Translations under genes and position numbers: made by a program
IMG/VR virus record: IMGVR_UViG_3300032308_001953
Location: 1 to 47,011 of that record
Origin: a virus
Length of the DNA: 47,011 bases
Reading direction: 5' to 3' (one strand)
Part shown: piece by piece, positions 1 to 8,311 of the stretch
Position numbering within the stretch: position 1 is the first letter of the stretch
Layout: every line of letters begins with the position of its first letter
Notes under the pieces: generated by a model
What the model was told of the DNA's origin: nothing
What the model saw: the letters and a program-made list of their open reading frames with translations, nothing else
Databases searched by the model: none

Positions 1-17
1 CAAACAAACAGTAACAT

Positions 18-260
18 TCAAATTTCTGCATTGTGCTTGAGTTCGTAGTAGACCTTGACCTGATCCAACATTTCTTTCAGCGCAGGGTCTGACTTGGCGG
101 CGCGACGTATGTTACCCCAGAGTTTGTCCTCTTTGAGAGTGTCTATTTTGTCTTGCGCATGGCTGTCTATGGTGACTATTTCTCTGTCTAACTTGCCCGG
201 ATGTCTGCGGTACACTGTGTGTCCACCATCAGGGCTTTCAAAAATGTATTCTTGGCTCAT
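18..260 (-). CDS. Small protein with capsid-targeting-like N-terminus
   Basis: An 80-residue charged protein with no recognisable domain. Its first nine residues, MSQEYIFES, end in I-F-E before S, which fits the (I/L)-x-E/(A,G,S) cleavage site of the T4 prohead protease gp21. The same design recurs in seven other proteins of this window. The protein may therefore be carried into the head and trimmed there; this is inference. It is separated from the next upstream gene by a strong hairpin terminator (280-309). A late-promoter-like element (266-273) lies exactly five bases before the ATG, and there is no Shine-Dalgarno sequence, so the message may be leaderless. Function unknown. Confidence 0.7.
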   Translation of the reverse strand: MSQEYIFESPDGGHTVYRRHPGKLDREIVTIDSHAQDKIDTLKEDKLWGNIRRAAKSDPALKEMLDQVKVYYELKHNAEI

Positions 261-265
261 GCAGG

Positions 266-273
266 TATTTAAG
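266..273 (-). promoter_or_regulatory. Late-promoter-like element, leaderless geometry
   Basis: The minus strand reads CTTAAATA, two mismatches from TATAAATA, followed by CCTGC and then the ATG at 260. If initiation follows T4 late spacing (element at -13 to -6), +1 is the A of the start codon. The match is imperfect; support comes from the same geometry before other genes here. Confidence 0.4.
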
Positions 274-279
274 CCGTAA

Positions 280-309
280 AAAAACCCTAGCTAATAAACT
301 AGGGTTTTT
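280..309. terminator. Perfect hairpin terminator, bidirectional
   Basis: AAAAACCCTAG (280-290) and CTAGGGTTTTT (299-309) form an 11-bp perfect stem with an 8-base loop. The A/T flanks give a U-tract on either strand. It closes the 329-739 gene on the minus strand and insulates it from the next gene. Confidence 0.9.
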
Positions 310-328
310 ACTTTCACTGACTAATGAA

Positions 329-739
329 TTAGTTTGTGAATGTTGCTGTGGCTGCTGTGGTAACAGCGTAACCAAGAGCGGCTGTCAAGGCTGCGTCTAA
401 ACCACCGCCGTTTGTGTAGTCAATTCCGTCAACTGGGAATGTTGCCAATGCCAATGTTGCTGTGTTTGAAGAGTTTGTAGTAAACTCATACATTGCAATA
501 GTGGCTTGTTGTTGGATTGTCTGGATAGCGATTGCCAAAGAAGCACCGCTAACAGTTGCGTTACCTGTGAATGTAACTGTGCCAAAGTCTAACTTTGGAC
601 CTGCTACGTTAACAGAAGCACCGCTGACTACTGTGTTGATACCTGAATTCCAACCTGCGCCTGGTGAAGAGGCTGCAACGCCTTGATCCATTACGACTAC
701 TGGTTGAAAGTCGCCGCTTGTACGTGTAAATTGTGCCAT
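329..739 (-). CDS. Probable virion protein, monocistronic late gene
   Basis: A 136-residue protein of low charge, rich in Ala, Thr, Gly and Val, with alternating beta-type segments and no signal peptide or membrane helix. This composition is usual for small phage decoration or fibre proteins. No family is recognised. The gene has its own consensus late promoter (781-788), a good Shine-Dalgarno (AAGGAG about 7 bases before the ATG) and its own terminator (280-309), an arrangement expected for a highly expressed late product. It resembles in composition the 92-residue protein at 40165-40443. The virion role is inferred from composition and regulation only. Confidence 0.75.
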   Translation of the reverse strand: MAQFTRTSGDFQPVVVMDQGVAASSPGAGWNSGINTVVSGASVNVAGPKLDFGTVTFTGNATVSGASLAIAIQTIQQQATIAMYEFTTNSSNTATLALATFPVDGIDYTNGGGLDAALTAALGYAVTTAATATFTN

Positions 740-780
740 TTTAAAATCTCCTTAGTATGTGGCCTCATTGGGCCTACTTT

Positions 781-788
781 TATTTATA
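781..788 (-). promoter_or_regulatory. T4-type late promoter TATAAATA
   Basis: An exact TATAAATA on the minus strand, 41 bases before the ATG of the 329-739 gene, followed by an AAGGAG ribosome-binding site. It matches the T4 late consensus and the NATAAATA form of T4-like cyanophages. There is no -35 box, as expected for gp55-type late promoters. Confidence 0.8.
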
Positions 789-812
789 TCAAACAGGAGA
801 AATCGGGTGGTA

Positions 813-2660
813 TCAGGTTGATTCTGGATTGTTACGTGCAAAGTTTGCTTGGCTGAACCTCATGCGATCCACAAATTTCATGCCTTGCCCCACATAGCCT
901 TCGTGCCCGGGCTCGTTGTTGATGCTGGCCTGTACATCGTGTGCTTGTGCATCCAACTGACGTACCAGCTCATTTTTAAGACTGCTTAGATCTAAAAAAG
1001 CCCGAAACACAGCGGCCACTGCGGCTTTGTTTTCGGTGGCCCATTCAAAAATACGCGGTGCCTTGGCAGGTTCTTTGTCCTGTACCCAAGGACCAAATCC
1101 TGCCACAAGATTATCAAAGCTGCCTTCTCTCACACGACTGTTGATATAGGTTTTCATCAGCTGTGGTAGATTTGTAATTTTTCTAGCACGTAGTTCTTGA
1201 GGATTAAACAGTCGATCAATGCCGGCACTGTGTGTGGTAGCAATGGTTTTCAAATCTTTGATTGTGGCGGCATTGAGTTTGATGTTGCGCGGTTCTTTGA
1301 GGCTAGGGTCCAGTATCAGCAGTCCGGGCACTGGGTTCAATGCGGCTGCTCTAATGGGCTGTGGAGCATCTCCCGGAGCACTCAATGCAGTGTGTATGGC
1401 CACTGCCACTTCGCTGTTGCCCACTTGCTTGCCCAAGGCAGAATTCACAGGAACAGAATATGTCACTGTGTTGGGTTGAAACACATAGGCTCCATTGTCC
1501 ACAGCAGGAGTGTTGCTGTACAGCAGATCTCCTTGTATGTAACCACGGAAGTCCTGAGGCACAGCGGCTCTCAACAATGGAAATAATTTTTGATACAGAG
1601 CCACAAGTTCGCCACGCTCGCCGCCGCGTTGAGCCATGATCTGTGCAATCTGTTGTGTGCTGGTGGCCAGTCCATCATAGCCCTTGGCCAGGAATCCTGC
1701 CTTGTCTGTGAGTACAAAATCACCGTTGGGTTTACGCCCAAATATAATGGCTGGTCTACCATCCCATTTTACTGTGTTGGTTTCGGGCTGTTGTGCCGCT
1801 GTTGTTATGCCGTTGAGTGCGCCAGCAATGCCGCGACTGCCCATGTCGAACACCATGTCCTCAGGGTGCTCAATACGAACCCCTTCCATGATGGCAACCA
1901 TGCCTTGATTCACAATTCGATCTCTTAATCGACTCAAAAAGTGTACATCATTTTCAGCCACAGGAGCGTCGGGATCGGGCAGGCCTTGGTCGGTCAGATA
2001 CTCTTTGAAGTCTTTGAGTTTGATGTCACGTTGAGGATCACGAGCCAGAGCCGCATAGATGGTCTCAACTGTGGACAGGTCTTTGCGTGTGGATTGTTTG
2101 TTGAGTATGGTGCGGGCCACTACATCTGGATCCTGACTGATCAACGCATTGGTGTTGCGATCAAACATGCCGTTGATGCCAACTTTTAATCCTTGAGTTT
2201 TGGCAATACTACTCATTAACACAGCACGTACCAGGCCTTTGTAGGCAGATCCTGTGCCTTGATTGTAGAAGAATGTGCCCCAGTCAAGGTTGGGCAAAAA
2301 CATAAAATCTGTTTGCACAAATCCTCGTCGGGGATCTCCGGCAATGGGTGTGCGCAAGTGAACTTCGCCGGCTTTCTTGACCCACTGTTTGGGATCTTGC
2401 CCGTGACTCTGTGCCCACTGAGTGAGCTTGGCGGCCAACTGTTCTTTTGACACTTGGCTGGCATCCACTGCCAGGTCCATGTCGCCCGAAGTTACTGCTT
2501 TGCCTGTTGATCCCAGCCAGTGTTCTCTTGGAAAATCTATGCCTGTGAGTTGCTCTATCCACATGATGGTGGCAGCAACATCGCTTTGATTTATTCTTTG
2601 TGTGAGTGGATTGCCGTCTGCATCTTTGAAGACGTTGCCACCTTCAGACAGTAGCCGCAC
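813..2660 (-). CDS. Nucleotidyltransferase / ligase-like KWDG protein
   Basis: A 615-residue protein with two separable nucleotide-transfer signatures. Residues about 50-121 hold G50-S51, then D60-M-D62, then D118 in QTDFMF, the GS/DxD/D pattern of Pol-beta-type nucleotidyltransferases. Around residue 298 is K-W-D-G, the motif I (KxDG) of covalent ligases and capping enzymes, followed by a strand resembling a later ligase motif (YIQGDLLY). Large KWDG proteins of unknown function occur in T4-like aquatic phages. The GTG start is chosen because AGGAGG lies five bases upstream (2666-2671); the ATG at 2699 has no such site. The start gives MRLLSEGG, ending in L-S-E/G, a prohead-protease-type site, so the protein may travel in the head. 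It overlaps the upstream gene by 17 bases. Activity is inference. Confidence 0.75.
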   Translation of the reverse strand: MRLLSEGGNVFKDADGNPLTQRINQSDVAATIMWIEQLTGIDFPREHWLGSTGKAVTSGDMDLAVDASQVSKEQLAAKLTQWAQSHGQDPKQWVKKAGEVHLRTPIAGDPRRGFVQTDFMFLPNLDWGTFFYNQGTGSAYKGLVRAVLMSSIAKTQGLKVGINGMFDRNTNALISQDPDVVARTILNKQSTRKDLSTVETIYAALARDPQRDIKLKDFKEYLTDQGLPDPDAPVAENDVHFLSRLRDRIVNQGMVAIMEGVRIEHPEDMVFDMGSRGIAGALNGITTAAQQPETNTVKWDGRPAIIFGRKPNGDFVLTDKAGFLAKGYDGLATSTQQIAQIMAQRGGERGELVALYQKLFPLLRAAVPQDFRGYIQGDLLYSNTPAVDNGAYVFQPNTVTYSVPVNSALGKQVGNSEVAVAIHTALSAPGDAPQPIRAAALNPVPGLLILDPSLKEPRNIKLNAATIKDLKTIATTHSAGIDRLFNPQELRARKITNLPQLMKTYINSRVREGSFDNLVAGFGPWVQDKEPAKAPRIFEWATENKAAVAAVFRAFLDLSSLKNELVRQLDAQAHDVQASINNEPGHEGYVGQGMKFVDRMRFSQANFARNNPEST

Positions 2661-3306
2661 CACCACCTCCTGTTGTATTTGAAGCCTTGTCCATGGCATC
2701 TTGTATTAGGGCATTGTGTAGATTGCTGAATGCCGCTACTTCGTTGCCAGCAGAATCGTACCAATGGCCTTTTTGAGTGCGCCAAGTGTAAACTTCTGTG
2801 GTGTTGTTTGATCCCACACGAGATATCACATCCACTGTGGTACCGTCAGGAATCACATACACAGGATTGCTTTGTATTTTTTGGTATGCAGGTATAAAGT
2901 AATCAGTGAGATATTTTTTAACTGCTTGTAAACTTTGCACAGCGACTCGAGCATCCAGTTCAGCTGTGTTGACATTGACCTTGGCTGTTTTGCTCAACCA
3001 AGCACGAAAATTGTTTCTGTAGGCATCATCGCTCATTGGGCCAGTGGTCTTTTCCAGAGCTTTAAAATACTTGTCCCATTCAGCAACCCAGGCATTGGCC
3101 AGGACTTCAAGATCGCGCCCTTTGCGAGCAGTTGACACTTTGTCAGCAAAGTCTTGATAGAATTTTGGAGTCAGTGCACCTTTTAATGCTCCTACCCTAC
3201 GACCAATACCAGACTTGGCTGCCAGGGCCTGGTCACGTTGAGCTTGTTGACCCAGTGCTCGAAGGTCGTCAAAAACTCCTTCATTGATTACATCTTTAAT
3301 TTTCAT
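2644..3306 (-). CDS. Head-type protein with capsid-targeting-like leader
   Basis: A 220-residue protein from the ATG at 3306; the longer reading frame upstream would run into the preceding gene. The N-terminus MKIKDVINEG ends in I-N-E before G, a T4 gp21-type processing site, and resembles the T4 internal-protein leader MKTYQEFIAE. The middle is helical and charged; the tail ends in four glycines. Its 3' end overlaps the GTG start of the nucleotidyltransferase/ligase-like gene by 17 bases, so the two are probably translated together and may act together inside the capsid. No family is recognised. Confidence 0.75.
   Translation of the reverse strand: MKIKDVINEGVFDDLRALGQQAQRDQALAAKSGIGRRVGALKGALTPKFYQDFADKVSTARKGRDLEVLANAWVAEWDKYFKALEKTTGPMSDDAYRNNFRAWLSKTAKVNVNTAELDARVAVQSLQAVKKYLTDYFIPAYQKIQSNPVYVIPDGTTVDVISRVGSNNTTEVYTWRTQKGHWYDSAGNEVAAFSNLHNALIQDAMDKASNTTGGGGAATV
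2661..2671 (-). promoter_or_regulatory. Ribosome-binding site deciding a GTG start
   Basis: AGGAGG (complement of 2666-2671) lies five bases before the third of three consecutive GTG codons, inside the end of the upstream gene. It favours initiation at 2660 over the ATG at 2699. Confidence 0.75.
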
Positions 3307-3541
3307 CGGTACGCCTGACACTGCGTGTAAATTTTGAAGCATCACGCAAGCGGATGGCATTCAACAGTTTACGCTGTAGATTTTCGGCTTGTTCTACGTC
3401 GTAGTTTTGCTCAATCTGCTCTAGCAGTCTGATGGCACTGGCAATGACATTGCTGGCACGATTTTCTATCACGTGCCGGTTGTCGCGCTCGATGTACATG
3501 CTGTCGAGTTCTTCTAATATACTACGGGTCTTTTTTTGCAT
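3296..3541 (-). CDS. Small conserved-type helical protein
   Basis: An 81-residue protein that is mostly helical and highly charged. The ATG at 3541 is preferred over the upstream in-frame start because AAAGG lies nine bases before it and a late-type promoter (3562-3569) lies just upstream; the longer form would begin inside that promoter. The N-terminus contains S-I-L-E-E, which only partly fits a prohead-protease site. It overlaps the next gene by 11 bases and opens a late transcription unit running to 813. Function unknown. Confidence 0.65.
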   Translation of the reverse strand: MQKKTRSILEELDSMYIERDNRHVIENRASNVIASAIRLLEQIEQNYDVEQAENLQRKLLNAIRLRDASKFTRSVRRTDEN

Positions 3542-3561
3542 AATGTCAAACCTTTGTAATA

Positions 3562-3569
3562 TATTTATT
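3562..3569 (-). promoter_or_regulatory. Late promoter AATAAATA
   Basis: The minus strand reads AATAAATA, fitting NATAAATA, 20 bases before the ATG at 3541 and overlapping the stop codon of the radical SAM gene. It would start a late unit covering 3541-813. Confidence 0.6.
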
Positions 3570-4569
3570 GGCTTTGTCCACAAACATCATTGCAAATAAT
3601 CAAGCGACCTTGTTCAAATGTGGGTATTTTCCAAGAATTTGCCACACTTGTAAACCAGGAAATGCATGATTCAATATCATGTTGCAAGGCGTTGTTGTGT
3701 GCAATCATTGGAGCAACTTGTGCGTTGGCTGCCTGATGATAATTTCCGTGTCCATACTCTTTGGGATTAAATCCTAAAAAACAACAAGGATACACATCTC
3801 CGGTGCTAGACACATAGATTGATTTGGTTTTTTCAACATGACACTGTATTTTACGTGGTTTGCGGCCTAACGTGATATCTTCAAGCAATACATCATTTGT
3901 TTTTCTACTGGAAAAATGTATTTTAAAACTAGTATCAGCTGGCTTTCCTATGACATGTGTGAGCTGGCCTTGTTTATTATAAACAGGAGCTTGGTCTCGA
4001 CCATGATTGTCCAAGCGAAACTTTTGAAAACCCATTTGTTCTGACAGCTCTTTTGCAGTAGCCCATTGATGCTGATTGTGATCAAACTCAATCATTTTCC
4101 ATGTAGCATGTCCGCCTGCGGCAATAAAGATACCAGCATTGCGGATCACAGTAGCATACATAGTATTTTGCCTGTGAAGACTGTGAGTGTCTTCCAAGCC
4201 ATCAATACAAAACAATACTTCAACGTTTAAATGCGCCAGATCTTCCCAAAAACTTTGATCTCTTGCACCGGCATTGGTACTAACTGAAATTTTTAATTTA
4301 GGGTTTGTTTCTCGAAAATATGTTAGAATGGGCACTGTGTCAGCGTTCATTACTGCATCGCCAAAATTGCCATTTACATAAACTTCGTTGATTCCTGATA
4401 AAAATTTTCTAGAAAATATTGTCTGTGCTTCTGCCAAAGTCATATCATGCTCAACATATCCATCGTTGTATGGATATCCATAAAAATTTCTAGGGCACAG
4501 CGGGCATGCCGCATTGCACCTGCTGGAAATTTCTAGATGAACATGCCGTACTTGATCAATGCTGTACAT
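3565..4569 (-). CDS. Radical SAM protein with SPASM-like C-terminus
   Basis: A 334-residue enzyme. Near residues 18-25 it has CNAACPLC, the CX3CX2C motif that binds the [4Fe-4S] cluster used to cleave S-adenosylmethionine. The C-terminal third has further cysteines, including YPCC after the segment IYVSSTGDV and a final CNDVC, typical of a SPASM/twitch auxiliary-cluster domain found in peptide- and protein-modifying radical SAM enzymes. The substrate is not evident. Its start overlaps the helicase gene stop (TAATG), making it the last gene of the overlapping operon that begins at 10040. The family call is firm; the role is unknown. Confidence 0.85.
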   Translation of the reverse strand: MYSIDQVRHVHLEISSRCNAACPLCPRNFYGYPYNDGYVEHDMTLAEAQTIFSRKFLSGINEVYVNGNFGDAVMNADTVPILTYFRETNPKLKISVSTNAGARDQSFWEDLAHLNVEVLFCIDGLEDTHSLHRQNTMYATVIRNAGIFIAAGGHATWKMIEFDHNQHQWATAKELSEQMGFQKFRLDNHGRDQAPVYNKQGQLTHVIGKPADTSFKIHFSSRKTNDVLLEDITLGRKPRKIQCHVEKTKSIYVSSTGDVYPCCFLGFNPKEYGHGNYHQAANAQVAPMIAHNNALQHDIESCISWFTSVANSWKIPTFEQGRLIICNDVCGQSQ

Positions 4570-5969
4570 TATCCGTTGGCTTTGATATTGCTCAACATTT
4601 TTTTCAGTGCCGAGCTTTGTACGTCTACAGAAACTTTGGCCACTTCATCATTGATGTCGTTGCCAGTGTCATTTACCTGACTCTTGGCCTTGATTGAATC
4701 GTAAATGCTGGGCTTTTTAACAAAGCCCGAACTCTGTTGTTGGTCTTCTCCAAGATCTCTAATACGCAATGTTTCAAGATCAAACTCCAGATCAACCTTT
4801 TGTCCCACGCCTGCGCTGGATCGAGTTTTCATCAACTGTATCTGATACCGGCCACGTTCACGCATGGCTCTTGATGTAAAGATACCAAACACATTGTCTG
4901 CTGTGTTGATCTTTGAAATACCACCTGAAATATGACTGTGATCAAACTCAATCTCTTCCACTGCCGCGCGATTTAACTGCGAAGCTGTGACAAACAACAC
5001 ATTAAGTTCTTTGGCCAAGTTACGTAATTCCTCCGAAACATACTTGTCTTTGACAAACAAGTCATTGGGACTAACCTTGGCACTCACAGGCATGATCAAA
5101 TCCAGATAATCCACACACAAAAATTCCACACGCTTGCCTGTTTTAACTTGTAGTTCTTTAAGATAAGCACGAATGTCGTTCACTGTACTTTGCGCTGGCA
5201 TGTATTTGATTTGTAGTGCGCCAGACTTCTTCTGCATCATCTTAACTTTCATTTCCACTGTGTCAATGTCTTTGAAAATTTCTTTAGATGATGTATTGGT
5301 CATCATTGAATCGATACGCATGGAGCAAAGCCCTTCACTAAGTTCCAGTGTAAGATAAACACCGTTGAGTCCTGCTTGTGCCCAGTTCACTGCTAAGTTT
5401 TGCATAAACAAACTTTTGCCCGAGCCAGACCCTCCTGCAAAGATCTGTAGCTCTCCGCGGTTGAATCCACCATACAGCAGTCTGTCTAGAGCAGGCCAGC
5501 CTGTGCTGTTCTGTCCGTTGTTGTTTTTCAGTGCCATAAGTCTGGCTCTGGGATCATCAAAATAGTCAACACCCAGGTCCTTGGTCAATGAAATTTGCAC
5601 AGCATCCTTGATTAGTTTTTCCACAGGGTCAAAGTTGCCTTTTTCCAACAGGTCTGCTGATTTGAGAATAGCACGTTCTAGTTCTTGTCTACGGGTAAAT
5701 GCTTCAAACTCTTCCATGAACCAATCAACATGCCCGTCATTTAAGTCTGGAATCTCTTGTAGGGAAACACCGGTAACCGCTGACACCTGTCTACGATCCG
5801 GCAGTGTTTTGTGATTGTCTGTGTGTTCCTTGATAAACTTGGCCGCTGATCGTAAACTGCGATCAAAATTTTCTTCGTTGTAAATATTTTGCACTCGCAC
5901 AAAGCTCTGTGCGTCTTGCATTATTATTTCTAAAAATAGCCGTTGTACTTCTACTGAATAGTCTTTCAT
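4569..5969 (-). CDS. gp41: Replicative DNA helicase (gp41, DnaB family)
   Basis: A 466-residue protein, close to the 475 residues of T4 gp41. The N-terminal part is helical. The RecA-type motor begins near residue 157 with Walker A GGSGSGKS (about 179-186) and a Walker B-type strand FLCVDYLDLI. Later segments (SQLNRAA, HISGG, and a C-terminal basic strand with MKTRSS) match DnaB-family helicases. In T4 the hexamer unwinds the fork and binds primase gp61; the primase gene here lies two genes upstream in the same operon. It overlaps its upstream neighbour by four bases (ATGA). Confidence 0.93.
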   Translation of the reverse strand: MKDYSVEVQRLFLEIIMQDAQSFVRVQNIYNEENFDRSLRSAAKFIKEHTDNHKTLPDRRQVSAVTGVSLQEIPDLNDGHVDWFMEEFEAFTRRQELERAILKSADLLEKGNFDPVEKLIKDAVQISLTKDLGVDYFDDPRARLMALKNNNGQNSTGWPALDRLLYGGFNRGELQIFAGGSGSGKSLFMQNLAVNWAQAGLNGVYLTLELSEGLCSMRIDSMMTNTSSKEIFKDIDTVEMKVKMMQKKSGALQIKYMPAQSTVNDIRAYLKELQVKTGKRVEFLCVDYLDLIMPVSAKVSPNDLFVKDKYVSEELRNLAKELNVLFVTASQLNRAAVEEIEFDHSHISGGISKINTADNVFGIFTSRAMRERGRYQIQLMKTRSSAGVGQKVDLEFDLETLRIRDLGEDQQQSSGFVKKPSIYDSIKAKSQVNDTGNDINDEVAKVSVDVQSSALKKMLSNIKANG

Positions 5970-6661
5970 GTATTTTCTCTTTGTGTATCTATGCGTTGAT
6001 TGATCATGTTGGCAATTTTTTTATGGGTGGCTGGTCCTGGATGTGTATCCAGTGGTGCATTGTCTTGTTGTAAATTGCTGATGCTGTACCATGGGTTTAT
6101 CCATTGATCCCAATTTAGCAGTTCAAGATTGTTGCGTAAACGAGTGGCAAAGTCTTGGATTTCATCTGGGTCAAGTCCTTGGTATAAATCGTGTGCGTAC
6201 TTGCTTGGTGTTCCACCAAGCAACATATCTTGGGTCCACGGAAGCATTCCATTGATAAACCAAATGGGTTTTTTGGCATCTACTGCTAGTTGTTGTAATA
6301 TTCTTGTGTAGTCTATCAATGACATTATATTACTATAATCATGATTGAGCAATTGATATTGAGCCACAAAGTTTTTGTCTATTAAGTTTTGATCATTATG
6401 GCTGCCAATATAAAATCCATGCTTAGGACTTGGATACAACCAATGACGATGTAGCGCACTCCATTGAACAAAGTAAGCATTGTGCTGTCGATCTATCAAT
6501 GCCTTGGCTGCTCGAGTGAATATTTTTAAATTGCTAGACCCACCTTCGGCATTGTTGTCAGCATTGCCCACAAGATTAGCGTATATTCGTGAGTCAGATT
6601 TTTCCTGGTCAAATCCAGCTCCCATTGTTATACTACACCCGCCAAAATAGTTTATACCCAT
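5966..6661 (-). CDS. SGNH/GDSL-hydrolase-like protein 1
   Basis: A 231-residue protein starting at the ATG at 6661, chosen because it gives a short overlap with the upstream gene and places the first block at the N-terminus, as usual in the fold. Residues about 6-16 read FGGCSITMGAG, a GDSx-type nucleophile block with Cys replacing Asp, and the C-terminus has D-T-H-P, the Asp/His block V of SGNH hydrolases. Members act as esterases, lipases or carbohydrate deacetylases. No signal peptide, so it probably acts in the infected cell or on the virion. The gene lies directly between helicase and a second SGNH gene. Confidence 0.7.
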   Translation of the reverse strand: MGINYFGGCSITMGAGFDQEKSDSRIYANLVGNADNNAEGGSSNLKIFTRAAKALIDRQHNAYFVQWSALHRHWLYPSPKHGFYIGSHNDQNLIDKNFVAQYQLLNHDYSNIMSLIDYTRILQQLAVDAKKPIWFINGMLPWTQDMLLGGTPSKYAHDLYQGLDPDEIQDFATRLRNNLELLNWDQWINPWYSISNLQQDNAPLDTHPGPATHKKIANMINQRIDTQRENT

Positions 6662-7359
6662 TGCAGTTCTTTCATTCTGGGCAACAATGCTGTGTTGAAC
6701 CAATGTTGATTGCCTACTGCATCATGGTGCCCGTGCCAACCGTGTGTGTCAAAATCCACAGGACAATTTATGTCTTTATTCACGCTGTAATAAGTGTTTT
6801 CAAACAACATACTGTGCGGATCAGCTAAAAAGCGTTGTTGAATACTACTCAAGGTTGTCCATTCAGTTTTGGGTTGAAATGGCTCAGCTAAGTTCACAAT
6901 GAGAACCTTGGGTGTCCATCCAAGGATATATTGCTTTAACAAAAATAATTCACGTAGAACCTGTGCTTCTTGCCAACTACGATTCCAGGACATCACATAA
7001 GACTGCCCAAGTTGATGCGTTGTAACTTGCCCTAGCCCGCCATGCTCTCTCAACATCTGTTGATCCATTGGCGTTAGATTTCCAAAAAATTTGTGAACAC
7101 TAGGTTCACGACCGTCGGGGTCATATACAGTAAATCGTTCAATAGGTGGTACACCAATCACAACATAATCTTCTGGAGAGAATCTTGCGCTTGCAACAAT
7201 CACATGCGAGATACTGTCTACGTTGTTTCCGGGCCATGAATAATTTTCTACTGTGTCTACTTGCAAGTGTGTGGCCATTAGTCCCCACCAACTATCTTTA
7301 GGATCCACACAGAATCCCGGTGTGCTGTAACTGTCTCCGTAAACAATCAATCTAGACAT
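6652..7359 (-). CDS. SGNH/GDSL-hydrolase-like protein 2
   Basis: A 235-residue protein beginning MSRLIVYGDSYSTPG, a canonical block I with G-D-S at residues 8-10, and carrying D-T-H-G-W-H-G-H-H near the C-terminus as block V. No signal peptide or membrane segment. It overlaps the primase gene by eight bases and the first SGNH gene by ten, so all are translationally linked. The substrate is unknown; esterases of this fold remove acyl groups from sugars and lipids, which would fit the many glycosyltransferases in this genome, but that link is inference. Confidence 0.75.
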   Translation of the reverse strand: MSRLIVYGDSYSTPGFCVDPKDSWWGLMATHLQVDTVENYSWPGNNVDSISHVIVASARFSPEDYVVIGVPPIERFTVYDPDGREPSVHKFFGNLTPMDQQMLREHGGLGQVTTHQLGQSYVMSWNRSWQEAQVLRELFLLKQYILGWTPKVLIVNLAEPFQPKTEWTTLSSIQQRFLADPHSMLFENTYYSVNKDINCPVDFDTHGWHGHHDAVGNQHWFNTALLPRMKELQWV

Positions 7360-8311
7360 TGATTTTCCTTAACAAATTTTTTCGAGCCATCTCTATTTTG
7401 ATTTTGCTGGTATTTCTTGTTTGAAAAATGCTCAACAGTGTGGCAACTTTTCCATATTTTTTCACAGCATCATTGACATCTTTTACATCACTGGGCCATG
7501 CGGGCATGCTCACTGCCCATCCTAATTCTATGGCACGATCTACCAACTTCATGCCAGCTTCGTCTTGATCTGGAACCACAGTAACTTCTCTTTCTAAAGA
7601 TCTTATCAATCGTACCTGAGCATCATTGATTTCAGCATGCAACACTGCCAGACCGTTGATGCTGAGAGCATCAAATACTCCTTCCATGACCAGCACATGC
7701 TTCCAACTATCTTGCTGTAAATCTGTGCCGAACACGTATCCTGGTTGTATGTCTTGAATATACTTTGGGAGTCTGTTGTCAAGAAATCTGGTGGTATGTC
7801 CTACTACTTGTCCGTCATGCGTGAACGGAATTACTATTCCAGGACGTGGCATGGTTTTATAGAATAGTGGATAGTCCGTGGGTATGCCGCGATCATTGAG
7901 ATACTGTTGTGCCGTTTCAGTGAGTGGCTGTGTGACTGCTGGCAAGTCCCGGTCTTCAAATTCTATTCCTTGTAGTCGTTGCACTACCTGTTGGCGATCA
8001 CTGAGTATGCCTTCAATGCTTTTGTGTCGGAGACTTTCTAGGTTAATGCGCTCAATCTCGTTACGATCTACGTTGAGCCAGCCCAGTAGCTTTCTAGCTT
8101 TGAATGACAAGTTACGACCCAACACAAAGCTGGCAGTGAATCCACAATTGAAACAATGATAACTCCAACCCTGGTCTGATGTTTTAAGACCGCCACGTTG
8201 TCTGCGGTCTGCACTCTCACTGTTGTGTACACAACAAGGAGCATTGAAGCTGACCCAGCCCGAACTGGAGCTTTTTCGTTTGGCCGGCAAGTAGGAGAGT
8301 ATGTCTATCAC
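7352..8311 (-). CDS. gp61: DNA primase (gp61 type)
   Basis: A 319-residue protein. The N-terminus has a zinc-binding module with C26, C27 and H29 followed by CFNC (53-56), used by DnaG-type primases to recognise the template. A TOPRIM catalytic domain follows, with VMEGVFDALSI (about 209-219, the conserved Glu) and VVPDQDEAG (about 245-253, the DxD). T4 gp61 has a similar size and domain order and works with gp41. The gene is flanked by two SGNH-like genes and overlaps both (8 and 4 bases). Confidence 0.92.
   Translation of the reverse strand: MIDILSYLPAKRKSSSSGWVSFNAPCCVHNSESADRRQRGGLKTSDQGWSYHCFNCGFTASFVLGRNLSFKARKLLGWLNVDRNEIERINLESLRHKSIEGILSDRQQVVQRLQGIEFEDRDLPAVTQPLTETAQQYLNDRGIPTDYPLFYKTMPRPGIVIPFTHDGQVVGHTTRFLDNRLPKYIQDIQPGYVFGTDLQQDSWKHVLVMEGVFDALSINGLAVLHAEINDAQVRLIRSLEREVTVVPDQDEAGMKLVDRAIELGWAVSMPAWPSDVKDVNDAVKKYGKVATLLSIFQTRNTSKIKIEMARKNLLRKINV

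Noticed and set aside
2661-2699. ATG start at 2699 for the nucleotidyltransferase/ligase-like gene
   Set aside because: No ribosome-binding site precedes it, and the added residues come from the reading of the upstream gene's tail and its AGGAGG signal.
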